A DNA stretch of 9,687 nucleotides from an uncultured Clostridia bacterium (GCA_910585485.1 CAJUEZ010000060.1:1-9687), one strand, 5' to 3'; positions 1 to 7,013 are shown, numbered from the stretch's first letter. Notes: generated by a model from the letters alone, not told the origin. A program made the numbers and translations.

Positions 1-84
1 TAGGTTTCCGTATATTTTTTTACCTTACTGTAACATTTCTATTGTAATCCTACATCAACAATTTATTAATTTTTTATTTATGTG
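1..84. other. AT-rich intergenic DNA upstream of the isomerase gene
   Basis: No coding region, hairpin or repeat is convincing here. It is the upstream flank of the isomerase promoter. The end of a preceding gene may lie just outside the window. Confidence 0.5.
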
Positions 85-113
85 TTGCAATACTGACATA
101 ATTTTGTTATAAT
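85..113 (+). promoter_or_regulatory. Sigma-A type promoter of the RpiB-family isomerase gene
   Basis: A -35 box TTGCAA (85-90) is separated by 17 bases from a perfect -10 box TATAAT (108-113). A TG one base before the -10 makes it an extended -10 promoter. Transcription should start near 120, leaving a leader of about 30 bases that holds only the ribosome binding site AGAAAGAAGG (131-140). There is no room for a riboswitch. Boxes and spacing are seen directly; use in the cell is inferred. Confidence 0.8.
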
Positions 114-150
114 ATATAAGTAAATATAAAAGAAAGAAGGTTTATACCAA

Positions 151-789
151 ATGAAAATTGCTTTAATTAACGAAAACAGTCAGGCTGCCAAGAATGCGAT
201 TATCCTTGAAACTTTAAAAAGGGTTGTTGAGCCTTTAGGTCACGAGGTGTTTAACTACGGTATGTATTCGGCAGAAGACGCTGAACAGCTGACATACGTT
301 CAGATTGGTATTCTTGCGGCTATACTTTTAAATTCGGGCGCTGCTGATCTTGTTATCACAGGCTGCGGCACAGGCGAAGGCGCTTGTCTTGCTTGTAACG
401 CATTCCCGGGCGTGCTTTGCGGTCACGTTGTAGACCCGACAGACGCTTACCAGTTCACACAGGTTAACAACGGTAACTGTATCGCTCTTCCTTTCGCTAA
501 AGGCTGGGGTTGGGGCGCTGAACTTAATCTTCAGTATGTATTCGAAAAACTGTTTGTTGAAGAATGGGGCGGCGGCTATCCTAAGGAAAGAGCAGTTCCT
601 GAGCAGAGAAACGCTAAGATTCTTAACGAAGTTAAGAAGATTACTCACAGAGATTTGCTTGACATTCTTCCTAATCTTGATCAGGAACTTGTTAAGGGCG
701 CTATTGCGGGTAAGCAGTTCAAAGATTTATTCTTCGCTAACGCTAAGTGCGACAAGATTAAAGCTTACGTTGAAACAATCGTTGGCTAA
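151..789 (+). CDS. RpiB/LacA/LacB-family sugar-phosphate isomerase
   Basis: Likely cytosolic aldose-ketose isomerase of the RpiB/LacAB fold, whose members interconvert ribose-5-P and ribulose-5-P, allose-6-P and allulose-6-P, or galactose-6-P and tagatose-6-P. The core motif is GCGTGEGACLACN at residues 71-83: a Cys beside a GTG turn with a downstream Asn, matching the catalytic-Cys/phosphate loop of RpiB. The NGNCIALP stretch (107-114) matches the family's later core strand. At 212 residues it is longer than classical RpiB (about 150). The extra part, roughly residues 145-212, is a charged, probably helical tail. The start follows a purine-rich ribosome binding site at 131-140. The gene is monocistronic, with a strong promoter and terminator. 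Codon choice leans to AAC, GCT, GTT and AAG more than its neighbours, suggesting high expression. The true substrate cannot be set from sequence; ribose-5-P isomerase is one option. Confidence 0.85.
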   Translation: MKIALINENSQAAKNAIILETLKRVVEPLGHEVFNYGMYSAEDAEQLTYVQIGILAAILLNSGAADLVITGCGTGEGACLACNAFPGVLCGHVVDPTDAYQFTQVNNGNCIALPFAKGWGWGAELNLQYVFEKLFVEEWGGGYPKERAVPEQRNAKILNEVKKITHRDLLDILPNLDQELVKGAIAGKQFKDLFFANAKCDKIKAYVETIVG

Positions 790-806
790 TTGTACGAGAA
801 AATACG

Positions 807-838
807 AAAAAAATGGATGCTTCGGCATCCATTTTTTT
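807..838 (+). terminator. Intrinsic terminator of the isomerase gene, probably bidirectional
   Basis: A perfect 14-bp stem (807-820 with 825-838) is closed by a C(TTCG)G tetraloop, an exceptionally stable loop type. The A tract on the left arm and the T tract on the right give a U run in either direction. It lies 18 bases after the isomerase stop codon and would also back up termination of the convergent minus-strand genes. Confidence 0.95.
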
Positions 839-847
839 GTATAACAA

Positions 848-874
848 AAACGGATAAGCAACGCTCATCCGTTT
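848..874 (-). terminator. Intrinsic terminator of the sigH/zinc-ribbon transcript
   Basis: Arms AAACGGAT (848-855) and ATCCGTTT (867-874) pair, with an inner AGC/GCT pairing after one mismatch. Read on the minus strand, the stem is followed by a T-rich run (TTTTTGTT), the polarity expected of a terminator for genes arriving from the right. It lies about 60 bases after the zinc-ribbon stop and back to back with the isomerase terminator. Confidence 0.85.
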
Positions 875-931
875 CATTTTCTATGAAAAACTGTCCGAAA
901 GACAATTATTCACGAGGACTGAATCCTGCAA

Positions 932-1207
932 TTACGCATTTTGATGATTTGCAAAACACTCACTGCAATATACAGGCTTATCATTTCTCGGCTCGAAAGG
1001 AACTTTATCAACCTTGCCGCATTCAGCACATACTATCTCAAACATTTCCTTATGCTGACGTAGGTTGTTCTTTCTCGCCTGACGGCAATCCTTGCAGCGA
1101 AGAGGTTCATTCTCGAATCCCTTTTCCGCATAAAATTCCTGTTCGCCTGCTGTAAAAATAAATTCTTCGCCGCAGTCCTTACATACTAAAGTCTTGTCTT
1201 CGTACAT
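932..1207 (-). CDS. Small double zinc-ribbon protein
   Basis: This 91-residue cytosolic protein has four CxxC knuckles: Cys9/12, Cys38/41, Cys60/63 and Cys81/84, enough for two zinc sites. The N-terminal half (LVCKDCGEEFIFTAGEQEFY, then KGFENEP and a second CKDC) fits the probable zinc-ribbon family often called zf-trcl. The C-terminal half (CAECGKVDKVPF, then PVYCSEC) resembles the zinc ribbons annotated CxxC_CxxC_SSSS. The start has a GTGAGGT ribosome binding site 7-8 bases upstream. It lies 54 bases after sigH with no clear promoter or terminator between, so co-transcription with sigH is likely. Function is unknown; nucleic-acid or protein binding is a family-level guess. The fold call is firm, the role is not. 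Confidence 0.85.
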   Translation of the reverse strand: MYEDKTLVCKDCGEEFIFTAGEQEFYAEKGFENEPLRCKDCRQARKNNLRQHKEMFEIVCAECGKVDKVPFEPRNDKPVYCSECFANHQNA

Positions 1208-1261
1208 TTTTTTACCTCACTTTGGTCGTGTCTATTAATATTCTTTCAATAAATACTTTAC

Positions 1262-1891
1262 TTAACTGTTATAAAAAGCGATTTCAAGCTTTTTCTTGAT
1301 ACGCTGCATAGCGTTATCCACCGACTTCGTATCTTTTCCCAGCTTGTCCGCGATTTCCTGATAAGTCATATCACTCAGATAACATATCAGAACTTCCATT
1401 TCCAGTTTGCTCAGCACTTTATTGATTTTATACTCCATACCATCAATTCTCTCACGGTCAATTAATATGGCCTCAGGGTCTTGAAGCTCATTGAATGCCA
1501 TGACGTCAAGCAAGGTTGTGTCGCTGTCATCATCATAAGTATTCTTATCAAGTGATACATAAGAGTTTAATGGCTGATGCTTTTTTCTTGACGCCGCCTT
1601 GACAGCGGTTATTATGTGTCGGGTGACACATACTCCAGCAAAGACTTTAAAAAACGGAAACCTATCTCCGTCAAAGTCCTTAACTGCTTTATACAGTCCG
1701 ATAAATCCTTCCTGTATAATATCATCATCATCAGCGCCGGCAAGAAAATACGGCTTTGATTTGGCATAAACAAGATTTTTATATCTCGACAATATCGCTT
1801 CAAGCGCTTCGTTATCTCCGCTCTGCGCGATTTTTACAAGCTGCTCGTCAGCTAAATTTTCAAGATTCTTCTCGTCCATTCCAAACACCAT
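1262..1891 (-). CDS. sigH: RNA polymerase sigma-H factor (early sporulation/stationary phase)
   Basis: Sigma-70 family factor of the SigH (Spo0H) type, which directs RNA polymerase to early sporulation and stationary-phase genes. With the start at 1891 it is 209 residues, close to the usual length. Region 2 spans about residues 27-97 (AGADDDDIIQEGFIGLYKAV, then CVTRHIITAVKAA). The SigH hallmark PLNSYVSLDK is at 107-116 and LLDV at 127-130. Region 4 spans about 150-204, with the helix-turn-helix MTYQEIADKLGKDTKSVDNA. The ATG at 1891 is chosen because GAGG sits 9 bases upstream and because the reading frame's first ATG, at 1936, lies upstream of the predicted transcription start, next to the -10 box. 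A mild deviation is FPFFKVFAGVC, where SigH usually has SSFRAFAELC. The neighbours are ppa upstream and a zinc-ribbon gene downstream, not the rpmG-secE-nusG group known from Bacillus. Confidence 0.93.
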   Translation of the reverse strand: MVFGMDEKNLENLADEQLVKIAQSGDNEALEAILSRYKNLVYAKSKPYFLAGADDDDIIQEGFIGLYKAVKDFDGDRFPFFKVFAGVCVTRHIITAVKAASRKKHQPLNSYVSLDKNTYDDDSDTTLLDVMAFNELQDPEAILIDRERIDGMEYKINKVLSKLEMEVLICYLSDMTYQEIADKLGKDTKSVDNAMQRIKKKLEIAFYNS

Positions 1892-1926
1892 CGCATTTTT
1901 CCTCAATGATATAAAGTACAAAACGT

Positions 1927-1955
1927 AGTATATCATGTAAAATCATAGTTGTCAA
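1927..1955 (-). promoter_or_regulatory. Consensus sigma-A promoter of sigH
   Basis: On the minus strand a perfect -35 TTGACA (1950-1955) is followed by a 17-base spacer and TATACT (1927-1932), with TG at the extended -10 position. Transcription would start near 1920. This gives sigH transcription independent of the trp-ppa operon and shows that the in-frame ATG at 1936 cannot be the start on this transcript. Confidence 0.88.
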
Positions 1956-2041
1956 GCAATTTTTGTAAATATCAACAGTCTATGCCCTATATCCGCAATT
2001 ATTTCACAACATCTTACACAATCTCGTTTTTTTCTTCAAAA
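1956..2041. other. Spacer between ppa and the sigH promoter, no clear terminator
   Basis: I see no GC-rich hairpin followed by a T run for the operon ending at ppa. Read-through into sigH is therefore possible, or termination is of a type not visible by eye. Confidence 0.4.
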
Positions 2042-2572
2042 TCAGCAATAAGTATCCTTATACTTAGCTATGCAATTCTTTATAACCTCTTTCGCCTCTT
2101 CCGGTCCAAGCACTTCATTTACAACGGTTTCCTTGCCCTCAAGCGATTTATACACCCTGAAGAAATGGGATATTTCATCAAAAGTATGCCTGGGAAGCTG
2201 AGAAATATCACTATATCCAGCATATGACGGGTCATTAAAAGGAATCGCGATAATTTTCTCGTCAACCTGGTCATCATCAATCATTTTCATAACTCCTATC
2301 GGATAACATTCCACAAGAGTCATTGATACTATAGATTCTTGACAAATTACAAGCACGTCAAGAGGGTCATTATCAGCCGCGTAAGTACGCGGGATAAAGC
2401 CATAGTTTGCCGGATAATGAGTAGATGTATAAAGAACTCTGTCAAGACGCAAAAGTCCAGTTTCCTTATCCATTTCATACTTATTTTTTACACCCTTCGG
2501 TATTTCGATTACCGCCATAAATCTTTCCGGTGAAATCCTTTTAGGATTTATGTCATGCCATATATTAGACAT
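2042..2572 (-). CDS. ppa: Inorganic pyrophosphatase, family I
   Basis: Soluble Mg-dependent family I pyrophosphatase, hydrolysing PPi to two phosphates and so pulling biosynthetic reactions forward. The signature DNDPLD is at residues 68-73 (numbering from the upstream ATG). By alignment with the E. coli enzyme, the active-site set appears complete: Glu24, Lys32, Glu34, Arg46, Tyr58, Asp68, Asp70, Asp73, Asp100, Asp105, Lys107, Tyr142 and Lys143. Length (176-177) matches the family. Two adjacent ATGs (2575 and 2572) follow a perfect AGGAGG. The second, at 8 bases, has the better spacing and is used here; the first would add one Met. The start overlaps the end of the upstream secreted-protein gene by a few bases, implying translational coupling. 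As last gene of the trp-led operon, it may remove the PPi made by TrpD. Confidence 0.95.
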   Translation of the reverse strand: MSNIWHDINPKRISPERFMAVIEIPKGVKNKYEMDKETGLLRLDRVLYTSTHYPANYGFIPRTYAADNDPLDVLVICQESIVSMTLVECYPIGVMKMIDDDQVDEKIIAIPFNDPSYAGYSDISQLPRHTFDEISHFFRVYKSLEGKETVVNEVLGPEEAKEVIKNCIAKYKDTYC

Positions 2573-3800
2573 CATCCTTCCCTCCTCTTAGTTCTGCTAC
2601 AGACTGTATTATTACAGTTTTTGTGTCCTGATTCCAAATAACACTGCATCCCAGCGATTCGCTTACCGCGCGCAGCGGCACCATCGTTTTGTCATTCATA
2701 AGCTTAGCCGGAACATCCAGCTCTCTCTGAATACCATTCACAAAAAATTCTCTGCTGTTTATTGTCATATTTATAGTTTTATCTTCCGTAGTTGCGACTA
2801 TTGTCTGAACGCCGTCTTCTTCTTTCCACTCAACATCCGCTCCAAGCGCCTCAAATATTGTACGCATAGGAACAAGCGTTGTACCCTCTCCCTCTATAAC
2901 AGGGTCCTGAGTCGGGAACTGAAGCGTCTGTCCATCAATAGTTACTGTTACTATATCAGGCTTTACCGCAAGAGACGCAAGCTGACTATCGTCCTCAAAA
3001 ATAACAACCGGCTTATCCGTCAGCCGAAGACCTGTAGCGCTTACATGCGTTTTTGTTTTTGTTGTGCCCTTTTTGAATCCATCATATTTAAATGAACCCT
3101 CTTCATGAGTTCCTGATTCAGACGTCAAGTTTGCCGCATTACGCACCGCCTCCCAAGCGGCAGCGTCCCAGCTTTCATAATTCCCCGGATTTATAGAGGA
3201 CTGTATCCCTCCTCCGTTTGTATAAGAATAATACGTTTTATTGTTAGCCCACACATTCTGTTCAGTTCCGTCTTCATTCGATTCTGATTTTGCAGAGAAA
3301 ATCATTTTAAATTCATCTGTATCAGGATTTAAATCATACAAGTACATCGCATATGAATTTTCAACTTCTTTTCTGAGTTCAATTCCTATGTACTCTTTAT
3401 TATTCCCCGTCACTTCTGTAGGGACAGTAAAAACGTACGCGTGCGAGTTACCAAAATTAGCAATCAAATCAACATCGACCGACCCTAAAAACGTCACACC
3501 CTTTTCCTCCGCCTGATAAACTGTCACTCCGCGCGAATCAACTGCCACCAGTTCGTTATCGTAATCGCCGTCAATATCTGAATAAAACGCTGATATAAGT
3601 CCTGAAAAATAATCATTTACATCGTCAAATTCACTTTCATGTCCCGCAAAGGATGCTGAAAAATCACAGTACCCATTCTGCGCTCCTATTATTGTTGATA
3701 CAAATTTATTGTAAGCGTATATATTATCCTTGGCAAATGCCGTTGTTCCAAAGAGCACCGCTCCGGAAAGAACAGCGCACATACTTCTTCTTAATTTCAT
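2565..3800 (-). CDS. Secreted protein with copper-amine-oxidase N-terminal (stalk-like) domain
   Basis: This 411-residue exported protein has a signal peptide of about 23 residues: basic MKLRR, a hydrophobic core and an AFA|KD cleavage site. Residues 24-270 are not a family I recognise. Within them DIDGDYDNE (75-83) resembles a Ca-binding DxDGDxxxE loop as in FG-GAP/VCBS-like repeats. Residues about 284-399 form a copper amine oxidase N-terminal domain: VTIDGQTLQF, then two internal repeats TLVPMRTIFEALGADVEW (308-325) and TMVPLRAVSESLGCSVIW (372-389). In Clostridia this domain marks cell-surface or matrix proteins and implies no oxidase activity. No LPXTG, SLH domain or C-terminal membrane segment is visible, so it is probably released or wall-associated. 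The start has GAGGGAG 6 bases upstream. It lies 25 bases after trpA and overlaps ppa, a strange place for a surface protein. Confidence 0.88.
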   Translation of the reverse strand: MKLRRSMCAVLSGAVLFGTTAFAKDNIYAYNKFVSTIIGAQNGYCDFSASFAGHESEFDDVNDYFSGLISAFYSDIDGDYDNELVAVDSRGVTVYQAEEKGVTFLGSVDVDLIANFGNSHAYVFTVPTEVTGNNKEYIGIELRKEVENSYAMYLYDLNPDTDEFKMIFSAKSESNEDGTEQNVWANNKTYYSYTNGGGIQSSINPGNYESWDAAAWEAVRNAANLTSESGTHEEGSFKYDGFKKGTTKTKTHVSATGLRLTDKPVVIFEDDSQLASLAVKPDIVTVTIDGQTLQFPTQDPVIEGEGTTLVPMRTIFEALGADVEWKEEDGVQTIVATTEDKTINMTINSREFFVNGIQRELDVPAKLMNDKTMVPLRAVSESLGCSVIWNQDTKTVIIQSVAELRGGKDDV

Positions 3801-3825
3801 TTCAAACTCCCTCTTTCGCGGGCAT

Positions 3826-4617
3826 TTATTCCAGCCCTGATTTTAAATCTCTCATTTTTTCGCGCAGATTATCCATTCTTTCTTCAGCGCTGTCTCCCGA
3901 TGCTATAGCATTTACAACCGCGCTGCCTACAATCACACCGTCAAAATACTTTGTAAGTTCCCTGACATGTTTGCCGTTCGATATACCGAATCCGACACAG
4001 GCGGGAATATCAGAATATTTCCTTATACCGGAAACAAATTCTTCAAAATTAGTAGTAAACGAGGATTTTTCTCCCGTTACTCCGAGAGACGATATACAAT
4101 ACAAAAAGCCATGCGAATTTTCAGCAATGCTTTTTATTCTCTCTTTAGATGTCGGGGACACTAAACTTATATGATACACTCCGTATTTTTCTGTGTATTC
4201 CTTTATCTCCCCGCTCTCTTCATACGGTAGGTCGGGAATAATGAGTCCGTCAACTCCTGCTTTTTTGCATCTTTCAAAAAACTTTTCAACGCCATACTGT
4301 ATGATAACATTGTAATACAAGAGAAAGACCATCGGTATCTCTACTTTATCCCTTATTCTTTCCACCATCGAAAATACTTCAAAAATATCTACACCCTGCA
4401 TCAGCGCTCTCTCATCGGCGCGCTGTATTGTAGGACCGTCCGCAGACGGGTCGGAAAACGGTACTCCCAATTCTATAAGATCCGCTCCTTCCTCCTGCAT
4501 TGTCAAAATAGCTTTTTCGCTTACTTCAACGCATGGGTCGCCAATAGTCAAAAAGGTTATAAGTGCTTTCTTATTTTCTTTTTTTAATTTGCTAAATCTC
4601 TCGTCTATTCTGTTCAT
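3826..4617 (-). CDS. trpA: Tryptophan synthase alpha subunit
   Basis: Cytosolic TIM-barrel subunit cleaving indole-3-glycerol phosphate to indole and glyceraldehyde-3-P; indole normally channels to TrpB. With the start MNRIDERF (ATG at 4617) it is 263 residues. Catalytic Glu49 (LIELGVPFSD) and Asp60 (SADGPTIQ) fall at the same numbers as in E. coli TrpA. The phosphate-binding end (GFGISNGKHV, then VIVGSAVV) is intact. The ATG at 4626 is less likely: GAGG is only a base or two before it, but 10 bases before the ATG at 4617, whose product matches normal TrpA N-termini. The gene overlaps the end of trpF by 26 bases. trpB, the usual partner immediately upstream, is missing, yet nothing in TrpA suggests decay. 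Confidence 0.96.
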   Translation of the reverse strand: MNRIDERFSKLKKENKKALITFLTIGDPCVEVSEKAILTMQEEGADLIELGVPFSDPSADGPTIQRADERALMQGVDIFEVFSMVERIRDKVEIPMVFLLYYNVIIQYGVEKFFERCKKAGVDGLIIPDLPYEESGEIKEYTEKYGVYHISLVSPTSKERIKSIAENSHGFLYCISSLGVTGEKSSFTTNFEEFVSGIRKYSDIPACVGFGISNGKHVRELTKYFDGVIVGSAVVNAIASGDSAEERMDNLREKMRDLKSGLE

Positions 4618-5221
4618 TCTCCACATTCCTCACTACATCTATAAATTCTTTTACCTTTCTCTCATCCTTAGCGCCATCAGTTTCAACAGATGATGAAACG
4701 TCCACGCAAGCCGGGTTAAATATGCGTATCCCCTCGCGTACATTGGCGCTTGTAAGACCTCCCGCCAGTATAATAGGTTTGTCCGTATTAATACTGCCGG
4801 CTTTCGACCAGTCGAATGTTGTTCCACTGCCGCCGTATACGTTTTCAGTATATTTATCCAAAAGTATTCTGTCCGCTCCCGCGACATCGTCAATCGTTTT
4901 GCCCTCGCGCACTCTTACGGCTTTCCACACCTGACAAGGAACATTTAAATTTTTTATATACTTTTCATCCTCGTCTCCGTGAAGCTGCACAGCATAAAGT
5001 CCGGCAGTTATCGCGGTTTCTTCTACTTCCTTCGCGTCAGCATTAACAAAAACACCTACGGTTTTTATTCCCTCACTAAGTTTTTTCGACAGCCGCGCCG
5101 CTTGTATTACGGTAATCTGTCTTTTACTCTCTGCAAATATAAAGCCTATATAATCAGGCTTATATTTGTTTATAATATCAATATCCTCATCGCGTCGTAT
5201 ACCGCAGATTTTAATTTCCAT
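4592..5221 (-). CDS. trpF: Phosphoribosylanthranilate isomerase
   Basis: TIM-barrel enzyme converting N-(5-phosphoribosyl)anthranilate to the carboxyphenylamino deoxyribulose phosphate used by TrpC. Family motifs in order are KICGIRR (catalytic Cys6), YIGFIFA (24-30), VGVFVN, VQLHGDE, LLDKY with catalytic Asp122, FDWS (136-139), LAGGL (152-156) and VDVSSSVE (173-180); the last is usually VDVSSGVE. Length is 209. The final 9 or so residues (NVENEQNRREI region) run past the usual end and are encoded in the same DNA as the trpA ribosome binding site and start. The start overlaps the trpC end by 11 bases. Its own Shine-Dalgarno is weak, so translation probably depends on coupling to trpC. Confidence 0.95.
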   Translation of the reverse strand: MEIKICGIRRDEDIDIINKYKPDYIGFIFAESKRQITVIQAARLSKKLSEGIKTVGVFVNADAKEVEETAITAGLYAVQLHGDEDEKYIKNLNVPCQVWKAVRVREGKTIDDVAGADRILLDKYTENVYGGSGTTFDWSKAGSINTDKPIILAGGLTSANVREGIRIFNPACVDVSSSVETDGAKDERKVKEFIDVVRNVENEQNRREI

Positions 5222-5990
5222 ATCTTAATTTATCAACAGCCTCTTTTATATTTTTTTCACGCATAAAAGCCTCGCCTATCAGCGCAGCGTCAAAACCCAA
5301 CGCTTGAAGATATTTAAAATCATCGTGCGTTCTTACAGCGCTTTCGGCAACCTTAACTTTGTCCTTTGGTATGAGCGGCAAAAGTTTTTCGCATGTGGTA
5401 ATATCCTCTTCAAAAGTCTGCAAATTTCTGTTGTTTATTCCTATTATACTGCCATATTCCACAGCACGCTCCACCTCTTCCTCATTATGCGTTTCCACCA
5501 ATACGTCCAGATGAAGTTCCTCAGCTGTTTTATGAAATTTTTTATACTCACTATCCGTAAGCGCTGCCATTATGAGCAGTATCGCGTCCGCTCCGTAAAG
5601 CTTAGCCTCGTAAATTTGATATTCATCAACCGTAAAATCCTTGCGAAGTACAGGGACACTAAATTCTTTTTTAATGTCTGATACAAATTTTATGTCCCCT
5701 TTAAAATATTCAGGTTCGGTAAGAACTGACATTGCCTGAATGTCACACTTTGAATATTCCTCAGCTATCCGCATATGGTCAAAATCTTCTCTTATAAGTC
5801 CTTTTGAGGGTGACGCTTTCTTTATTTCAGCTATAACAGAAACACCGTCAAGGGACACTAAACCATTTTTAAATTCAGCCTTCTTTAAATCACTTTTTTC
5901 CAATTCACGAAGCAGCTGAGACGGAGAAAGTATCTCTTTTGATTTTTCCACTCTCGCTCTGGAGGATTCGATAAGCTTATCAAGTATCAT
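5211..5990 (-). CDS. trpC: Indole-3-glycerol phosphate synthase
   Basis: Cytosolic TIM-barrel enzyme that closes the indole ring with loss of CO2, giving indole-3-glycerol phosphate. It is a separate protein of 259 residues, not fused to TrpF as in enterobacteria. Catalytic residues align with the characterised archaeal enzyme: Glu55 and Lys57 in IAEIKKASPSKG, Lys117 in VLRKDF, Glu166 in VLVETH, Asn187 in GINNRNL and Ser217 in VAESAV. After Ser217 the usual Gly is Ala, a mild change in the phosphate site. The start has AGGGGG about 5 bases upstream and lies 12 bases after the trpD stop; the end overlaps trpF. Confidence 0.96.
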   Translation of the reverse strand: MILDKLIESSRARVEKSKEILSPSQLLRELEKSDLKKAEFKNGLVSLDGVSVIAEIKKASPSKGLIREDFDHMRIAEEYSKCDIQAMSVLTEPEYFKGDIKFVSDIKKEFSVPVLRKDFTVDEYQIYEAKLYGADAILLIMAALTDSEYKKFHKTAEELHLDVLVETHNEEEVERAVEYGSIIGINNRNLQTFEEDITTCEKLLPLIPKDKVKVAESAVRTHDDFKYLQALGFDAALIGEAFMREKNIKEAVDKLRYGN

Positions 5991-6002
5991 ATCTTCCCCC
6001 TA

Positions 6003-7013
6003 TTAAAACTTATTTGTAAAAGCGGCAAATTCGTTTAGCTTTTCCATAACGGTTCCGCTGTCTATCACATCTTCAGCAAGCTTTACGGCTTCACTGTACG
6101 AATTGACTTTTCCGCCTATGTAAATACCCGCGGCGCTGTTTAACACCACCACATTGCGTCTCGCGCTTTTTTCACCCGCAAAAATTTTTCTTGCAATTTC
6201 AGCGTTATCCTTGCCGCTGCCGCCGGCAATCTCCTCGATTTTGGAATACTCAAAACCGTAATCCTTAGGGTCTATCTCATATTCTGTAATTTTACCGTCT
6301 TTTATTTCATTTACATACGTTTTCCCTGTAACAGTAATCTCGTCCATGCCGTCATTTCCGCATACAATCATAGCGTTTTTAACACCCATCGCTTTCATTA
6401 CATTCGCGAACACGCTGACTTTATCACGGCTGAACACACCTATTACCTGCCTTGTTGCTCCCGACGGGTTCGAGAGAGGTCCAAGCATATTAAAAATTGT
6501 GCGTACTCCCAGTTCCTTTCTTATCGGCGCCACATTTTTCATCGCCCTATGAAATTTCTGAGCGTTCATGAAGCCAATTCCCACGTTATTGATACATTCC
6601 TCAACCTGCTCCGGCTCAAGCATTATATTCACACCCAGCGCCTCCAGCAAATCAGCCGAGCCGCTCCTTGAAGATGCCGCTCTGTTGCCGTGCTTCGCGA
6701 TAGTAACTCCCGCTGCCGCGCAGACAAACATTGAAGTCGTGGATATGTTAAACGTATTTGAGTTATCTCCGCCGGTTCCGACAAAATCTATATATTCATC
6801 AGTGTTTATCTTTACGCTTCCGCCTTTTGATTTCATCATCTCTGTACAGCCGACAATTTCATCGACTGTTTCGCCTTTCATGCGCAGCGCAATCAAAAAC
6901 GCTGATACCAACGCGGGCGAAACCTTGTCTCCAAGCATTATATCCATCGCTTTCGCCGCTTCTGCCCGTGTAAGATTCTGTCCTTCCGTTACCTTTTTCA
7001 ATAATTCTTTCAT
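6003..7013 (-). CDS. trpD: Anthranilate phosphoribosyltransferase
   Basis: Transfers phosphoribosyl from PRPP to anthranilate, releasing pyrophosphate. It is 336 residues with the start MKELLKKV at 7013, the normal length for stand-alone TrpD. Motifs are the PRPP-binding GTGGD (79-83), NISTTS (89-94), KHGNR (107-111), the anthranilate-binding Arg165 region (APIRKELGVRT), NMLGPLSNP and the Mg-binding DE in DGMDE (221-225). An in-frame ATG at 7055 would add 14 residues that do not look like TrpD. The ATG at 7013 has GAGGAG about 11 bases upstream. It has no glutamine amidotransferase domain, so trpG must be a separate gene elsewhere. First gene of the operon here, behind a promoter at 7132-7160. 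Confidence 0.95.
   Translation of the reverse strand: MKELLKKVTEGQNLTRAEAAKAMDIMLGDKVSPALVSAFLIALRMKGETVDEIVGCTEMMKSKGGSVKINTDEYIDFVGTGGDNSNTFNISTTSMFVCAAAGVTIAKHGNRAASSRSGSADLLEALGVNIMLEPEQVEECINNVGIGFMNAQKFHRAMKNVAPIRKELGVRTIFNMLGPLSNPSGATRQVIGVFSRDKVSVFANVMKAMGVKNAMIVCGNDGMDEITVTGKTYVNEIKDGKITEYEIDPKDYGFEYSKIEEIAGGSGKDNAEIARKIFAGEKSARRNVVVLNSAAGIYIGGKVNSYSEAVKLAEDVIDSGTVMEKLNEFAAFTNKF

Noticed and set aside
328..648. 106-codon open frame on the minus strand inside the isomerase gene
   Set aside because: It is antisense to a clear family gene with biased codons, has no ribosome binding site, and its protein shows no family features.
790..1155. 121-codon plus-strand open frame after the isomerase
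   Set aside because: It runs through both terminator hairpins and antisense to the zinc-ribbon gene with its paired cysteines.
2533..2549. Hairpin AAATCCT-TTT-AGGATTT within the first codons of ppa
   Set aside because: It lies in coding sequence for a plausible Asn-Pro-Lys-Arg-Ile-Ser stretch, is AT-rich, has no T run on the sense strand, and is likely chance.
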